Shown here: one piece after another, positions 1 through 8,466 of the stretch | How positions within the stretch are numbered: the stretch's first letter is position 1 | Layout of the letters: every line of letters begins with the position of its first letter | Source: Algihabitans sp965233705 | GTDB lineage: Bacteria; Pseudomonadota; Alphaproteobacteria; Kiloniellales; DSM-21159 | NCBI GenBank assembly: GCA_965233705.1 | Contig: CBDDTF010000001.1 | Location: 868,001 to 932,000, forward strand | Direction: 5' to 3' | DNA length: 64,000 nucleotides | Made by a program: the position numbers and the translations under genes | Notes under the pieces: model-generated | The model's input: the letters and a program-made list of their open reading frames with translations, nothing else | The model's database searches: none | Told to the model about the DNA's origin: nothing

Positions 1-660
1 GCGGCCGTAGCGGTCGAGCAGCGCGGTCAGGCGCTTGGCGCCGGTCGACAGGGCGGCGATCTGCGCCTTGATGTCGCCGATCCGCTCCTCGGAGACGCGG
101 ATGTTGGCCAGGACCAGGCTGACGATCTCCTGGTTCATCACGCCGTCCTCCACCAGCTTGACCGGCGGAATGCGCAGGCCCTCCTGATGGATCTCGGTGG
201 CGGTGCTGTTGAAGCCGCCGGGCACCATGCCGCCGGTGTCGGGCCAGTGGCCGGTGTTGGCCAGGTAGCACCAGAGCTCGCCGCGGTAGTAGAAGGGCCG
301 CACCATCTTGACGTCCATCAGATGGGTGCCGCCCAGGTAGGGGTCGTTGAGCAGCACCACGTCGCCGTCGTGCAGCTCGGCGCCGCGCTCGGCGATGACG
401 CAGCGCGTGGTCTCCTGCATCACGCCGATGAAGATCGGCAGCCCGAGGGCGCCCTGCGCGATGACGCGGCCGTCGCCCAGGCCGTAGATGCCGTTGGAGC
501 GGTCGTAGGACTCCGAGATGACCGGCGAGAAGGAGGTCTTCTCGTGCACCAGGTCCATTTCGCTGCAGACCTGCTGCAGGCCCTTCTCGATCACCGTCAG
601 GGTCACGGGGTCGACGCCTGCCGGGGCGGCGGCGCCGGACGCGAGTTCGTTCTTGGTCAT
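1..660 (-). CDS. hyuB: Hydantoinase/oxoprolinase B subunit (HyuB), 3' part beyond window
   Basis: The N-terminal 220 residues of a HyuB-family protein are visible; the C-terminal part lies left of the window. The family forms a complex with HyuA and hydrolyses cyclic imides such as hydantoins or 5-oxoproline in an ATP-dependent way, in the cytoplasm. The conserved family stretch LNDPYLGGTHLMDVKMV is clear in the first half of the visible part. The ATG at 660 lies 27 bases after the hyuA stop and the two genes share one strand, so they form an operon. The exact substrate cannot be read from sequence; the neighbouring TRAP transporter and IclR regulator suggest an imported cyclic amide or related acid. 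Confidence 0.9.
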   Translation of the reverse strand, partial: MTKNELASGAAAPAGVDPVTLTVIEKGLQQVCSEMDLVHEKTSFSPVISESYDRSNGIYGLGDGRVIAQGALGLPIFIGVMQETTRCVIAERGAELHDGDVVLLNDPYLGGTHLMDVKMVRPFYYRGELWCYLANTGHWPDTGGMVPGGFNSTATEIHQEGLRIPPVKLVEDGVMNQEIVSLVLANIRVSEERIGDIKAQIAALSTGAKRLTALLDRYGR

Positions 661-686
661 GGGGGACCTCCGGATTAACGGCGGCG

Positions 687-2726
687 TCAGCGCCCGCCGA
701 CCTCGATCAGGATGTTGCCGACGGCGTCGACGCGGGCCTCGGCGCCCGGATCGATCACCAGGGTGGTGTCCGACTGCTCGACGATCGCCGGCCCGCTGAT
801 GCGGGCGTCGACCGCCAGGGCGTCGCGGCGGTAGACCGGCGTGCGCCGCCAGGTGCCGTCGAAGAAGACCTCGCGGCGCGCGATCTCGGCGGCCTCCAGG
901 CTGGCCTGGCTGACGGGGCGGAACAGCGCCAGGTCGAGCGGCGGGCGCTGCCCGATCACGGTGGTGCGCAGGTTGACCAGCACCGGCACCATCTCCGGCA
1001 GGGACAGGTCGAAGCGCGTCTCGTAGGCGGCGGCGAAGGCGGCGCGCACCCGCTCCGGCTCGAAGCCGTCACCGTCCAGCGGCAGGCGCAGCACGTGCGA
1101 CTGGCCGCGGTAGAGCAGATCGACCTCGTGACGGACCTCGATGGCGTCGACGCCGACGTTCTCGCGCGCCAGCAGCGCCCGGCCCTCGTCCGCCTGGGCG
1201 CGCAGCACCCGGGTGACCTCGGCCGGGTCCAGGTCGGGGAAGGCGGTGTTGACCGTCTGCACGAAGTCGTGGCGCACGTCGGCCAGGATGCAGCCCAGGG
1301 CCGAGGTCAGGCCGGGGAAGCGCGGCACCAGCACCTGCGGGATGCCCAGCTCGCGGGCGATCGCCACCGCGTGCAGGGGCCCGGCGCCGCCGTAGGGCAT
1401 CAGCGCGAAGTCGCGCGGGTCGTGCCCCTTGTCGATCGAGATCAGGCGGATGGCGCCGGCCAGCTCGTTGACTGCGACGTCGAGAATCGCCGCCGCGCTC
1501 TGCTCCGCATCGAGGCCGAGCGCACCGCCGATGCGCGCCTCCAGGGTCTCGGCGATGCGCGCCAGCGGCGCCGCCCCCTCGGCGCCGATCACCGAGTCCG
1601 GGTTGATGCGGCCGAGCAGGAAGTTGGCGTCGGTGATCGTCGGCTCCTGCCCGCCCCGGCCGTAGCCGATCGGCCCCGGCGTGGAGCCGGCGCTTTCCGG
1701 GCCGACGCGCAGCATGCCGGCCTTGTCCAGGTGCGCGATGCTGCCGCCGCCGGCGCCGATGGTGTGGATGTCGATCATCGGGATGCGGATCGGCACCGCG
1801 TAGGCCAGGTCCTTCTCGGCGGTGATCACCGGCTCGTTGTCGATGATCAGCGCCACGTCGTAGCTGGTGCCGCCCATGTCGCCGGTGATGACGTTGGAGA
1901 TGCCGGAGGCCTTGGCGATCTCGGCCGCCGCCAGCACCCCGGCCGCCGGGCCCGACATCACCGTGTGGGCGGCGTGCTCGCCGACCACCGAGGCCGCCAT
2001 CATGCCGCCGTTGGCCTGCATCACCAGCAGCTCGTTGCGGAAGCCCTCAGCCCGCAGGTCCTCGGCGACGCGGGCGATGTAGCGGGTGACGATCGGGCGG
2101 ATGGCGGCGTGGATGGCGGCCGTGCTGCCGCGCTCGAACTCGCGCATCTCGCGCACGATCTCGTGCCCGGCCACCACGTTGTCGTTGGGCCAGAGACGCC
2201 GCACGATCTCCGCGCAGCGCAGCTCGTGCGCCGGGTTCACGTAGGCGTGCAGGAAATGGATCACGACCGACTCGACCCCGGCCTCGACCAGGGCGGCGAC
2301 CGCGGCCTCGACGCCGGCCTCGTCGAGCGGCGTGACGACCTCGCCGCGGGCGTCGATCCGCTCGTCCACCTCCAGGCGGTCGCGGCGCTCGATCAGCGGC
2401 TCGAAGCTGCCCGACAGGCCGTAGGCGTAGGGCCGGGTGCGCCGGCCCAGCTCCAGGGCGTCGCGGAAGCCGCGGGTGGTGATCAGGCCGGTGCGCGCGC
2501 CCTTGCGCTCCAGCACCGCGTTGGTGCCGGCGGTGGTGCCGTGGACCAGCCAGTCGATCGCCTCCGGCGCGACCTTCAGCTCGTGGATGCCCTGCAGGAA
2601 GCCACGGGCCCGGTCGTCGACGGTGGTCGGCACCTTGGTGGTGCGGAAGTTCCCGCTCTCGCCGTCGATGAGAATAAAGTCGGTGAACGTGCCGCCGACA
2701 TCCACCCCTACGTTGATCTGGCTCAC
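687..2726 (-). CDS. hyuA: Hydantoinase/oxoprolinase A subunit (HyuA)
   Basis: This is a 679-residue ATP-binding subunit of the hydantoinase/5-oxoprolinase family, partner of the downstream HyuB. The N-terminal actin-like phosphate loop GVDVGGTFTDF (residues 7-17), HGTTAGTNAVLERKG near residue 62, a second GDMGGTSYD loop near 285 and GGAGPLHAV in the C-terminal half are all family signatures. I chose the GTG at 2726 over the ATG at 2750. It has a GGGAG ribosome site six bases upstream and puts the GVDVGG loop where the family has it. Transcription is divergent from iclR, with an AT-rich candidate operator 43-74 bases upstream of the start. Substrate is unknown. Confidence 0.93.
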   Translation of the reverse strand: MSQINVGVDVGGTFTDFILIDGESGNFRTTKVPTTVDDRARGFLQGIHELKVAPEAIDWLVHGTTAGTNAVLERKGARTGLITTRGFRDALELGRRTRPYAYGLSGSFEPLIERRDRLEVDERIDARGEVVTPLDEAGVEAAVAALVEAGVESVVIHFLHAYVNPAHELRCAEIVRRLWPNDNVVAGHEIVREMREFERGSTAAIHAAIRPIVTRYIARVAEDLRAEGFRNELLVMQANGGMMAASVVGEHAAHTVMSGPAAGVLAAAEIAKASGISNVITGDMGGTSYDVALIIDNEPVITAEKDLAYAVPIRIPMIDIHTIGAGGGSIAHLDKAGMLRVGPESAGSTPGPIGYGRGGQEPTITDANFLLGRINPDSVIGAEGAAPLARIAETLEARIGGALGLDAEQSAAAILDVAVNELAGAIRLISIDKGHDPRDFALMPYGGAGPLHAVAIARELGIPQVLVPRFPGLTSALGCILADVRHDFVQTVNTAFPDLDPAEVTRVLRAQADEGRALLARENVGVDAIEVRHEVDLLYRGQSHVLRLPLDGDGFEPERVRAAFAAAYETRFDLSLPEMVPVLVNLRTTVIGQRPPLDLALFRPVSQASLEAAEIARREVFFDGTWRRTPVYRRDALAVDARISGPAIVEQSDTTLVIDPGAEARVDAVGNILIEVGGR

Positions 2727-2768
2727 CGCTTGCTCCCTAGTGGATCGCATCTTTCCGCTTGAATTCCG

Positions 2769-2800
2769 GAAATCAAAACTCTATTCTGTTTTTCGATACT
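2769..2800. promoter_or_regulatory. Candidate operator shared with dctP promoter
   Basis: This AT-rich 32-bp block lies in the hyuA-iclR divergent spacer, in otherwise GC-rich DNA. Read on the plus strand it matches the minus strand of 7102-7133 (upstream of dctP) at 24 of 32 positions, including an exact TTTTCGATACT arm. Within it GAAA and TTTTTC arms give imperfect dyad symmetry, as expected for an IclR-family dimer site. Assignment to the adjacent IclR protein is inference. Confidence 0.6.
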
Positions 2801-2930
2801 AGCAGAGCGAACCCGGCGGCGGTCAACTGTCAAGTCGCAGCGGCCTGGCCGCTCCTGCGGACAGGCGCGGCGCCGATCGAAGCGGGCCGGGCGCTCGGGG
2901 CGCCACGAACGGGCGAGGGAGACACGAGGC

Positions 2931-3698
2931 ATGGCAGGCGACCGCCAGGGACCGTTGGCGCGCTACCTGACGATTCTGGAAATGGTGGCGGCGTCCCATC
3001 GCGGCCTGACGCTGACCGACATCGCGGTGCTGACCGGCCTGCCCAAGCCGACGGTCCACCGGCTGGTCGGCGTGCTGCTCGACACCGGCGCCCTGCGCCC
3101 CGACGAGGAGGGGCGCAAGACCTTCCGCATCGGCGCGCGGCTCTGGACCATCCTGCATCTCGCCCAGGACGAGCGGATTGTCGCCAACTACGCGCAGCTC
3201 GTGTGCAACGAGCTGGCGGCGAAGCTGGGCGAGACCTGCTACCTGGTCCGCCTGGGCTGGGAGAACATCCGCTCCATCGCCCGCGCGGTGCCGGATCAGG
3301 GCCACGGCCTGCACGTGCTGCCCGGCGACGTGCTGCCGCCCCATGCCGCCGCCTCGGCCCGCGCCATCCTGGCCTTCCAGTCGGATGCCGTGACCGCGCG
3401 CATCCTGCGCGAACCGCTGCCGCAGCTCACTCAGCGCACCTGCACCGATCTGGCCGGGGTGCGCGCGAGCCTGGCCGAAGTCCGCGCCAGGGGCTACGCG
3501 GTCTGCGACCGGGAGATCGACGACAACGTCATGGCCTACGGCTATCCGGTGCATCTGCCGGGCAGCGGCGTGCTCTACTCCATCGGCGTCACCGGCCCCT
3601 GCAGCCGGCTGCGCGCCCAGCCGGAGGAGGCCTGGATCGCCGAGCTGCGCGCGGCCGCCAAGCGCTTTGCCGAGATGCTCACCACCGTCGAGACCTGA
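2931..3698 (+). CDS. IclR-family transcriptional regulator
   Basis: This 255-residue protein has an N-terminal winged helix-turn-helix (residues about 10-60; LTDIAVLTGLPKPTVHRL at 27-44) and a C-terminal IclR effector-binding domain from about residue 80. IclR proteins bind small carboxylic acids and usually control adjacent catabolic operons. The start has a GAGGGAG ribosome site. It is divergent from hyuAB, and the AT-rich site between them is repeated upstream of the TRAP transporter genes, so hyuAB and dctPQM are the likely regulon. The effector is unknown. GC content and codon use match the host chromosome. Confidence 0.93.
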   Translation: MAGDRQGPLARYLTILEMVAASHRGLTLTDIAVLTGLPKPTVHRLVGVLLDTGALRPDEEGRKTFRIGARLWTILHLAQDERIVANYAQLVCNELAAKLGETCYLVRLGWENIRSIARAVPDQGHGLHVLPGDVLPPHAAASARAILAFQSDAVTARILREPLPQLTQRTCTDLAGVRASLAEVRARGYAVCDREIDDNVMAYGYPVHLPGSGVLYSIGVTGPCSRLRAQPEEAWIAELRAAAKRFAEMLTTVET

Positions 3699-3773
3699 GG
3701 CGGGCACCGCCCCGCACGACTCGACCTGGCGGATCCCCGGCGCGGACAGGAACCGCCCGAGACCAGACTCCTC

Positions 3774-3836
3774 GAGTGATGCTCTGCGACCTGGCGACTC
3801 GCCCAGGCGAGTCACGCAGGTCGGGCATCTGCTCTA
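3774..3836. repeat. REP-like palindromic unit, diverged copy
   Basis: This copy matches the first half of the element at 45336-45474 in overall order (GTGATGCT, GACCTGGCGA, hairpin, CAGGTCGGGCAT, GCTCT). The hairpin stem here reads GACTCGC/GCGAGTC, whereas the intact copies read GAATCGC/GCGATTC. That is a paired change that keeps the stem. Confidence 0.75.
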
Positions 3837-3848
3837 CCACACTAAAGT

Positions 3849-3910
3849 GAGAGCGAGGTCTCGCGACCGGCGGACCCGCGGTGCGGGTCCAGACGGTCGC
3901 ACATCGCTCT
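3849..3910. repeat. REP-like palindromic unit, strongly diverged copy
   Basis: The unit has the same architecture as its neighbours: an outer GACC/GGTC pair, an inner perfect stem GGACCCGC/GCGGGTCC around a GGT loop, and a CATCGCTCT end. The stem sequence is entirely different from that of the other copies, but pairing is kept. Confidence 0.6.
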
Positions 3911-4049
3911 AGAGCGATGCCCGACCTGATCGAATCGCATTTGCGATTCGCCAGGTCGGACAGCATCACTCTAACACTATGGCTTAGGGCGGTTTTGGGC
4001 CGATCGGCAGACCCACGTCGTGGTTCCACTCGATCGGAAACCGCCCTAG
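3911..4049. repeat. Intact two-unit palindromic intergenic element (copy A)
   Basis: This 139-bp element is the reverse complement of 45336-45474 with only two mismatches. It consists of two hairpin units, one bearing GAATCGC/GCGATTC and the other GGGCGGTTT/AAACCGCCC with CGATCG arms. Its right edge, CCCTAG, supplies the TAG stop of dctM. With the two diverged copies just left of it, the spacer between iclR and dctM is almost entirely made of this repeat family. Confidence 0.9.
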
Positions 4050-5356
4050 AACAGGCTGTCCGGCAGCAGCATCACGATCTCCGGAAAGGCGATCAGCAGC
4101 CCCACCCCGGCCAGCATCAGCGCGATGAACGGCAGCACCGAGCGGTAGATGTCCACCATGGTCACCGAGGCCGGCGAGACGCCGCGCAGATAGAACAGGT
4201 TGTAGCCGAAGGGCGGCGTCAGGAAGCCGATCTCCATCATCACGATGAACAGAATGCCGAACCAGACCGGGTCGAAGCCGAGCTGGAGCACGATCGGCAC
4301 GAAGATCGGCGCGGTGATCATGATGATGCCGACCGTGTCCAGCACCATGCCGAGCAGCAGCAGGATCAGCATCATCCCGAGCAGCACCACGTAGCGGTCG
4401 ACCTCCAGCCCCAGCACGAAGCCCTCGATCATGCGCGAGGCGCCCATCGCCGTGTAGAAGGTGGACAGCGCCGAGGCGCCGATGATGATCCAGAAGATCA
4501 TGCAGCTCAGCAGCAGGGTCTCGCCGCAGCTCTCGCGCAGCACCGGCCAGCTCAGGCGCCGGCGCGCCGCGGCGGCCAGGATGGCGCCGGCGGCGCCCAC
4601 CCCGGCGGCCTCCGATACGCTGGCGATGCCGGTCAGGATGGAGCCCAGCACGCCGACCACCAGCGCCAGCGGGAAGATCAGCCCCTTCAGGCCGACCAGC
4701 TTCTCGCGCCAACTGTAGGTGCGCAGCTCGGCGCCGCCGGCCAGGGCCGGCTGCAGCCAGCCGCGCGCCAGCAGGTAGGCACAGAACAGCGCCGCGATCA
4801 GCAGGCCCGGCAGCACGCCGCCGGCGTAGAGCTTGCCGATCGAGGTGCCCGAGACCAGGCCGTAGACGATCATCGTCACGCTGGGCGGAATGAGGATGCC
4901 GAGCGAGCCGCCGGCCGCGACCGAGCCGAGCGCCATGTCCTTGCCGTAGCCGCGCGAGAGCATCGCCGGCACCGCCAGCATGCCCATGGAGATGGTCGCC
5001 GCGCCGCTGATGCCGGCCATCGCGGCAAAGAGGGTGCAGATGAAGATCGTGCCGATCGCCAGGCCGCCGCGCAGCGACCCGAAGAAGCGCTGCATGGTGT
5101 CGTAGAGGTCTTCCGCGATGCGCGAGCGCTGCAGCATGGCGGCCATGAAGATGAACAGCGGGATCGCCAGGTACTCGAAGCTCGAGGTGGCCGCGAAGGC
5201 GCGCATCGGCACCATGTTCAGGGCCATCGGGCTCCAGAACAGGTAGATCATGCCGATGCTGAGGCCGCCCAGCGCGAAGGCGATCGGCACGCCGATGCCC
5301 AGCAGCAGCAGCATGCCGCCGAACAGCAGCGCGGTGACGAGAACGGGATCGGCCAT
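4046..5356 (-). CDS. dctM: TRAP transporter large permease (DctM)
   Basis: This 436-residue polytopic membrane protein is the ion-driven translocation subunit of a TRAP transporter in the cytoplasmic membrane. Many hydrophobic segments are visible from residue 2 onward, and length and composition fit the DctM family. I chose the ATG at 5356 (MADPVLV), four bases after the dctQ stop; an upstream in-frame ATG would lie inside dctQ. It is the last gene of dctP-dctQ-dctM. Its stop codon is formed by the edge of the intergenic repeat element. The substrate is probably an organic acid or amide related to the hyuAB pathway (inference from shared candidate operator). Confidence 0.93.
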   Translation of the reverse strand: MADPVLVTALLFGGMLLLLGIGVPIAFALGGLSIGMIYLFWSPMALNMVPMRAFAATSSFEYLAIPLFIFMAAMLQRSRIAEDLYDTMQRFFGSLRGGLAIGTIFICTLFAAMAGISGAATISMGMLAVPAMLSRGYGKDMALGSVAAGGSLGILIPPSVTMIVYGLVSGTSIGKLYAGGVLPGLLIAALFCAYLLARGWLQPALAGGAELRTYSWREKLVGLKGLIFPLALVVGVLGSILTGIASVSEAAGVGAAGAILAAAARRRLSWPVLRESCGETLLLSCMIFWIIIGASALSTFYTAMGASRMIEGFVLGLEVDRYVVLLGMMLILLLLGMVLDTVGIIMITAPIFVPIVLQLGFDPVWFGILFIVMMEIGFLTPPFGYNLFYLRGVSPASVTMVDIYRSVLPFIALMLAGVGLLIAFPEIVMLLPDSLF

Positions 5357-5360
5357 GGGG

Positions 5361-5894
5361 TCAGTCCTGCTCTTGGCCGCCCCGGGCGGCGGCATCGGGG
5401 TCGAGGACGTCGCGCCAGAGGCGCAGGACGTGGCCCAGCCAGGCCAGGCCCAGCAGCACGCCGCCCAGCGGGACCAGCAGCTTGGCCGCCCAGACGGGCC
5501 CGCCCCAGCCGCCGGTCGCCGAGCGCTCGCCCATGGCGAAGGAGGAGGCGAAGAAGTCGCCGCCCATCCAGATCAGCACGCCGATGAAGACCGCGGCGAA
5601 CAGGCTGGAGCAGAAGGTGTCGACCAGGGCCTTGGCGCGCGGGCCGAGGCCGCCGAAGACCACGTCGACCCGCACGAAGTTGCCGCGCAGCAGCGCGTAG
5701 GGCCCGCCGAGGAAGATCAGCGCCGTCAGCAGCCAGGTGCTCAGCTCGTGCGCCCAGGCCGAGGGCTGGCCGAAGGCGCCGCGGGCGATCATCTCGAAGC
5801 CGATCAGGCCGATCATCGCCAGGACCAGGAAGGAGACGCCCCGTCCGATCGCCGTCAGGGCCCCGTCCAGAATACGCACCACGCGGTCCAGCAT
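5361..5894 (-). CDS. dctQ: TRAP transporter small permease (DctQ)
   Basis: This is a 177-residue membrane protein with four hydrophobic segments, the usual size of the DctQ subunit that bridges the binding protein and DctM. The start has a GAGAGGGA ribosome site directly upstream. It sits between dctP and dctM on one strand with four bases before dctM, so translation is likely coupled. The conserved position of aromatic and basic residues near the middle fits the family; no catalytic role is expected. Confidence 0.9.
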   Translation of the reverse strand: MLDRVVRILDGALTAIGRGVSFLVLAMIGLIGFEMIARGAFGQPSAWAHELSTWLLTALIFLGGPYALLRGNFVRVDVVFGGLGPRAKALVDTFCSSLFAAVFIGVLIWMGGDFFASSFAMGERSATGGWGGPVWAAKLLVPLGGVLLGLAWLGHVLRLWRDVLDPDAAARGGQEQD

Positions 5895-6008
5895 CGTCCC
5901 TCTCCCCGTCCCGCTCCTCGTCCAAGTCCCGCCGGCGCAGGCCGGAGGTCCCGGGGCGCGCGCCGCCGGGACCTCCCTCTCACCTGACCTGCGCGCCGGC
6001 GGCGCGGC

Positions 6009-7037
6009 TTAGCGGCCCAGCTCTTCGAGGTAAGCGTCGAGCAGCTCCACGCCGCGGGCGGCCAGCTCGCCCTCCTCGGCGTAGGCCCGCCACAGCTCGC
6101 GCGCGGCGGCCTCCATCTTGGCGAACTCCTCGGGCGGCACCCGCGAGATCTCGACGCCGGCGGCCTGCATGGCCTGCATGGCCTTGGCGTCCTCCATGTC
6201 GCTGAGCGCCAGGTACTCCAGAGAGGAGGCGACGGCCGCCTCCTGCAGGATCGCCTTGATGTCGTCGGGGAGCTGGTCCCAGGCGCGCTGGTTCACCGCG
6301 AAGAAGTTGTTGGGCACCGGCATGGGCGACGGCTGCATGTAGTAACTCGCCACCTCGTGGAAGGAGTTGTTGTAGTTGCCGGCCGGGCTCGCCCAGCGCG
6401 CGGCGTCGACAACGCCGGTTGCCAGCGCGGAGTAGATCTCGCCGCCGCTCAGGAAGACCGGGCTGGCGCCCATGGACTCGTACCACTCGGCCTCCAGGCC
6501 GAAGGCGCGCACCTTGAGACCCTCGAAATCGGCCATGGAGGTGATCGGCTCCTTCGCCATCATGTCCCACGGCGGCGAGAGCTGCGGGCCGAGGTAGTAG
6601 ACGCCATGGGCGCCGTAGGCCTCGCGCACCAGCTCCAGAAAGCCCTTCTTGTAGAAGAAGTTGTAGCGCTCGATCGGGGTCCGCAGCGAGCCGGGCACGC
6701 CGCTCTCCAGCGAGGCGATGGGGCCCAGCTTGCCGACGTAGTAGCCGCCGGTCAGCACCGCCATCTCGGCCAGGCCCGAACCCACGGCCTCCAGGCCGTC
6801 CTTGATCGGGAAGAGCCCGCCGACCGGGAAGATGTCGAAGGTGATCCGGCCGCCGGACATCTCGGTCGCCAGCTCGGCGAACTTCGTCTCCAGCGCGACA
6901 TAGCCCGGCTCGCCGGCGTTCAGGTTGCTCTGCAGGCGCCAGTGCCAGGTCTCCTCGGCCTGGGCGAGACCGGCCGTCGCGACCGACGCGCCGGCCGCCA
7001 CCAGGGCGCCCGCGAAGAGGGCTTTCATCCGCTTCAT
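6009..7037 (-). CDS. dctP: TRAP transporter periplasmic binding protein (DctP)
   Basis: This 342-residue solute-binding protein has a Sec signal peptide: two basic residues, a hydrophobic core and a cleavage site after AQA at residue 27. The mature part starts ETWHWRLQSN, a typical DctP first strand. I chose the ATG at 7037, which has AAGGGAG about nine bases upstream; a GTG nine bases earlier would sit on the ribosome site itself. The conserved arginine-containing substrate region (LKVRAFG) fits binding of a carboxylate. It leads the dctPQM operon; an AT-rich candidate operator shared with hyuA lies 65-96 bases upstream. Confidence 0.92.
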   Translation of the reverse strand: MKRMKALFAGALVAAGASVATAGLAQAEETWHWRLQSNLNAGEPGYVALETKFAELATEMSGGRITFDIFPVGGLFPIKDGLEAVGSGLAEMAVLTGGYYVGKLGPIASLESGVPGSLRTPIERYNFFYKKGFLELVREAYGAHGVYYLGPQLSPPWDMMAKEPITSMADFEGLKVRAFGLEAEWYESMGASPVFLSGGEIYSALATGVVDAARWASPAGNYNNSFHEVASYYMQPSPMPVPNNFFAVNQRAWDQLPDDIKAILQEAAVASSLEYLALSDMEDAKAMQAMQAAGVEISRVPPEEFAKMEAAARELWRAYAEEGELAARGVELLDAYLEELGR

Positions 7038-7101
7038 ACCACTCACTCCCTTCGGCTCTACTCACTGCGCACGAGCCACGGCCCGGCGTTTGTTGCAGAA
7101 A

Positions 7102-7133
7102 AGTATCGAAAATCGGAATTTTATTTTGTTTTT
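7102..7133. promoter_or_regulatory. Candidate operator shared with hyuA promoter
   Basis: This is the second copy of the AT-rich block found at 2769-2800, in opposite orientation. AGTATCGAAAA here is the exact complement of TTTTCGATACT there, and the overall match is 24 of 32. It lies upstream of dctP, downstream of the pdxA stop. Co-regulation of uptake and catabolism by the IclR protein is the inference. Confidence 0.6.
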
Positions 7134-7332
7134 CAAAAACTGCACGCCGCGCTCTGACCTGTCAAGCCCGCTTGCGGGCGCGGCGGCCGCCACGAGGCGC
7201 CGCCGGCCGACCTTTCGCGCGGGCCGGCGCAGCGCCTTTGGAAGCTTTGTGGGAAAGGACCTGTCGACAGGACTGCAGCCGCCGCGCACCGTCCGCCGCG
7301 CGACGGGCGGCCCCGGCGAGCAGCCGCCGGCG

Positions 7333-8466
7333 TTACGGCTGTTCGGCCTGGGCGGCGCGGGCGCGGCGCACGCGCAGCAGCCGCGCGGCATAGCCGATCG
7401 CGGTCAGCATGCTCTCCGCCTGGGCGATCCCGCGGCCGGCGATGTCGAAGGCCGTGCCGTGGTCGGGGCTGGTGCGCACGAAGGGCAGGCCGAGGGTGAT
7501 GTTCACCCCCTGCTCCAGCCCCAGGTACTTCACCGGGATCAGCCCCTGGTCGTGGTACTGGGCGACGACCACGTCGAAGCGGCCCTGGCGTGCCTGCATG
7601 AAGACCGTGTCGCCGGGCCAGGGACCGCTGGCGTCGATCCCCTCCGCCTGGGCGGCGCGCACCGCCGGCGCGATGACCTCGATCTCCTCGCGGCCGAAGC
7701 GGCCGCCCTCGCCGGCGTGGGGGTTGAGGCCGGCGACCGCGACCCGGGGCCGGGTGAAGCCGAGGGCACGCCCGCCCTCGTCGGCGAAGCGGATGGCGCG
7801 CATCTGGGCCGAAAAGTCGGCCGCCGCGATGGCCGCGCGCAGGGCGACGTGGATCGACACCAGCACCGTGCGGATCTCCGCGTTCGCCAGCATCATGGCG
7901 ACCCGCTCGGCGCCGCCATAGGCGGCCAGGATCTCGGTATGGCCGGGGAAGTCGACCCCGGCGGCGGCCAAAGCCTCCTTGTGCAGCGGCGCGGTGACCA
8001 GGCCGCCGACCGCGCCGGCCTTGGCCAGCTCAATCGCCCGGCGCAGCGCCGCGTAGGCCGCCTGCCCCGCCGCGGCGGAGACCGCGCCGTAGGGCGGCGG
8101 CGGGTCCAGCGTCCCGGCCTCGATCAGGTTCACCACCGGCCGCTCCCCCGCCTGCGCGAAGCGAGCCTCGGCCGGCTGGGCGATGGATCGCAGCTCGACC
8201 TCGCCGCCGCAGAGCGCGAAGGCCCGCGCCATCACCCGGGGGCAGCCGACAACGACGCAGGGCGGCAGCTCCGGCGTCAGCAGGCTGCGGGCCAGGATCT
8301 CCGGCCCGATGCCGGCGGGGTCGCCCATGGTCAGGGCGAGAAGTCCGGACGGCGCAGAAACTGAAGGCGCAGAAACTGAAGGCGCGGACACCGAAGGCGC
8401 CGACACCGACGGCGCCGACACCGAAGGCGGGGCCGCGGACGGCGGGGTGTCGGGGGGCCGGCTCAC
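7333..8466 (-). CDS. PdxA-family 4-phosphate dehydrogenase
   Basis: This 377-residue protein belongs to the PdxA family (4-hydroxythreonine-4-phosphate or erythronate/threonate-4-phosphate dehydrogenase, NAD- and metal-dependent). Signatures are TMGDPAGIGPEI near residue 46, APLHKEAL, AQYHDQGLIPVKYLG and LPFVRTSPDHGTAFDIAG. The GTG at 8466 overlaps the stop of the preceding mlrC gene as GTGA, so translation is probably coupled. The N-terminus before the first strand is unusual: five 15-bp repeats encode a Ser-Val-Ser-Ala-Pro tract that has no counterpart in the family. Catabolic context makes a PdxA2-type role in acid-sugar breakdown likelier than vitamin B6 synthesis, but that is inference. 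Confidence 0.85.
   Translation of the reverse strand: MSRPPDTPPSAAPPSVSAPSVSAPSVSAPSVSAPSVSAPSGLLALTMGDPAGIGPEILARSLLTPELPPCVVVGCPRVMARAFALCGGEVELRSIAQPAEARFAQAGERPVVNLIEAGTLDPPPPYGAVSAAAGQAAYAALRRAIELAKAGAVGGLVTAPLHKEALAAAGVDFPGHTEILAAYGGAERVAMMLANAEIRTVLVSIHVALRAAIAAADFSAQMRAIRFADEGGRALGFTRPRVAVAGLNPHAGEGGRFGREEIEVIAPAVRAAQAEGIDASGPWPGDTVFMQARQGRFDVVVAQYHDQGLIPVKYLGLEQGVNITLGLPFVRTSPDHGTAFDIAGRGIAQAESMLTAIGYAARLLRVRRARAAQAEQP
8351..8425. repeat. Five 15-bp tandem repeats in the pdxA-like 5' end
   Basis: Five consecutive 15-bp units start with GGCGCAGAAACTGAA (two identical copies) and continue as GGCGC(G/C)GACACCGA(A/C). They are in frame and encode repeats of Ser-Val-Ser-Ala-Pro before the PdxA core. 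Confidence 0.9.

Noticed and set aside
1095..2762. Long plus-strand open frame opposite hyuA
   Set aside because: It is rich in Arg, Gln, Val and His in the way antisense frames of GC-rich genes are, and has no motif; the minus strand encodes an unmistakable HyuA.
3881..5587. Long plus-strand open frame across dctM
   Set aside because: It has no motif and is made of Gln/Arg/His-rich sequence, and it runs through the repeat element; DctM on the other strand is clear.
8351..8425. CRISPR-like repeat array
   Set aside because: The units are directly adjacent 15-mers without spacers; the same holds for 35165, 38746 and 47086.
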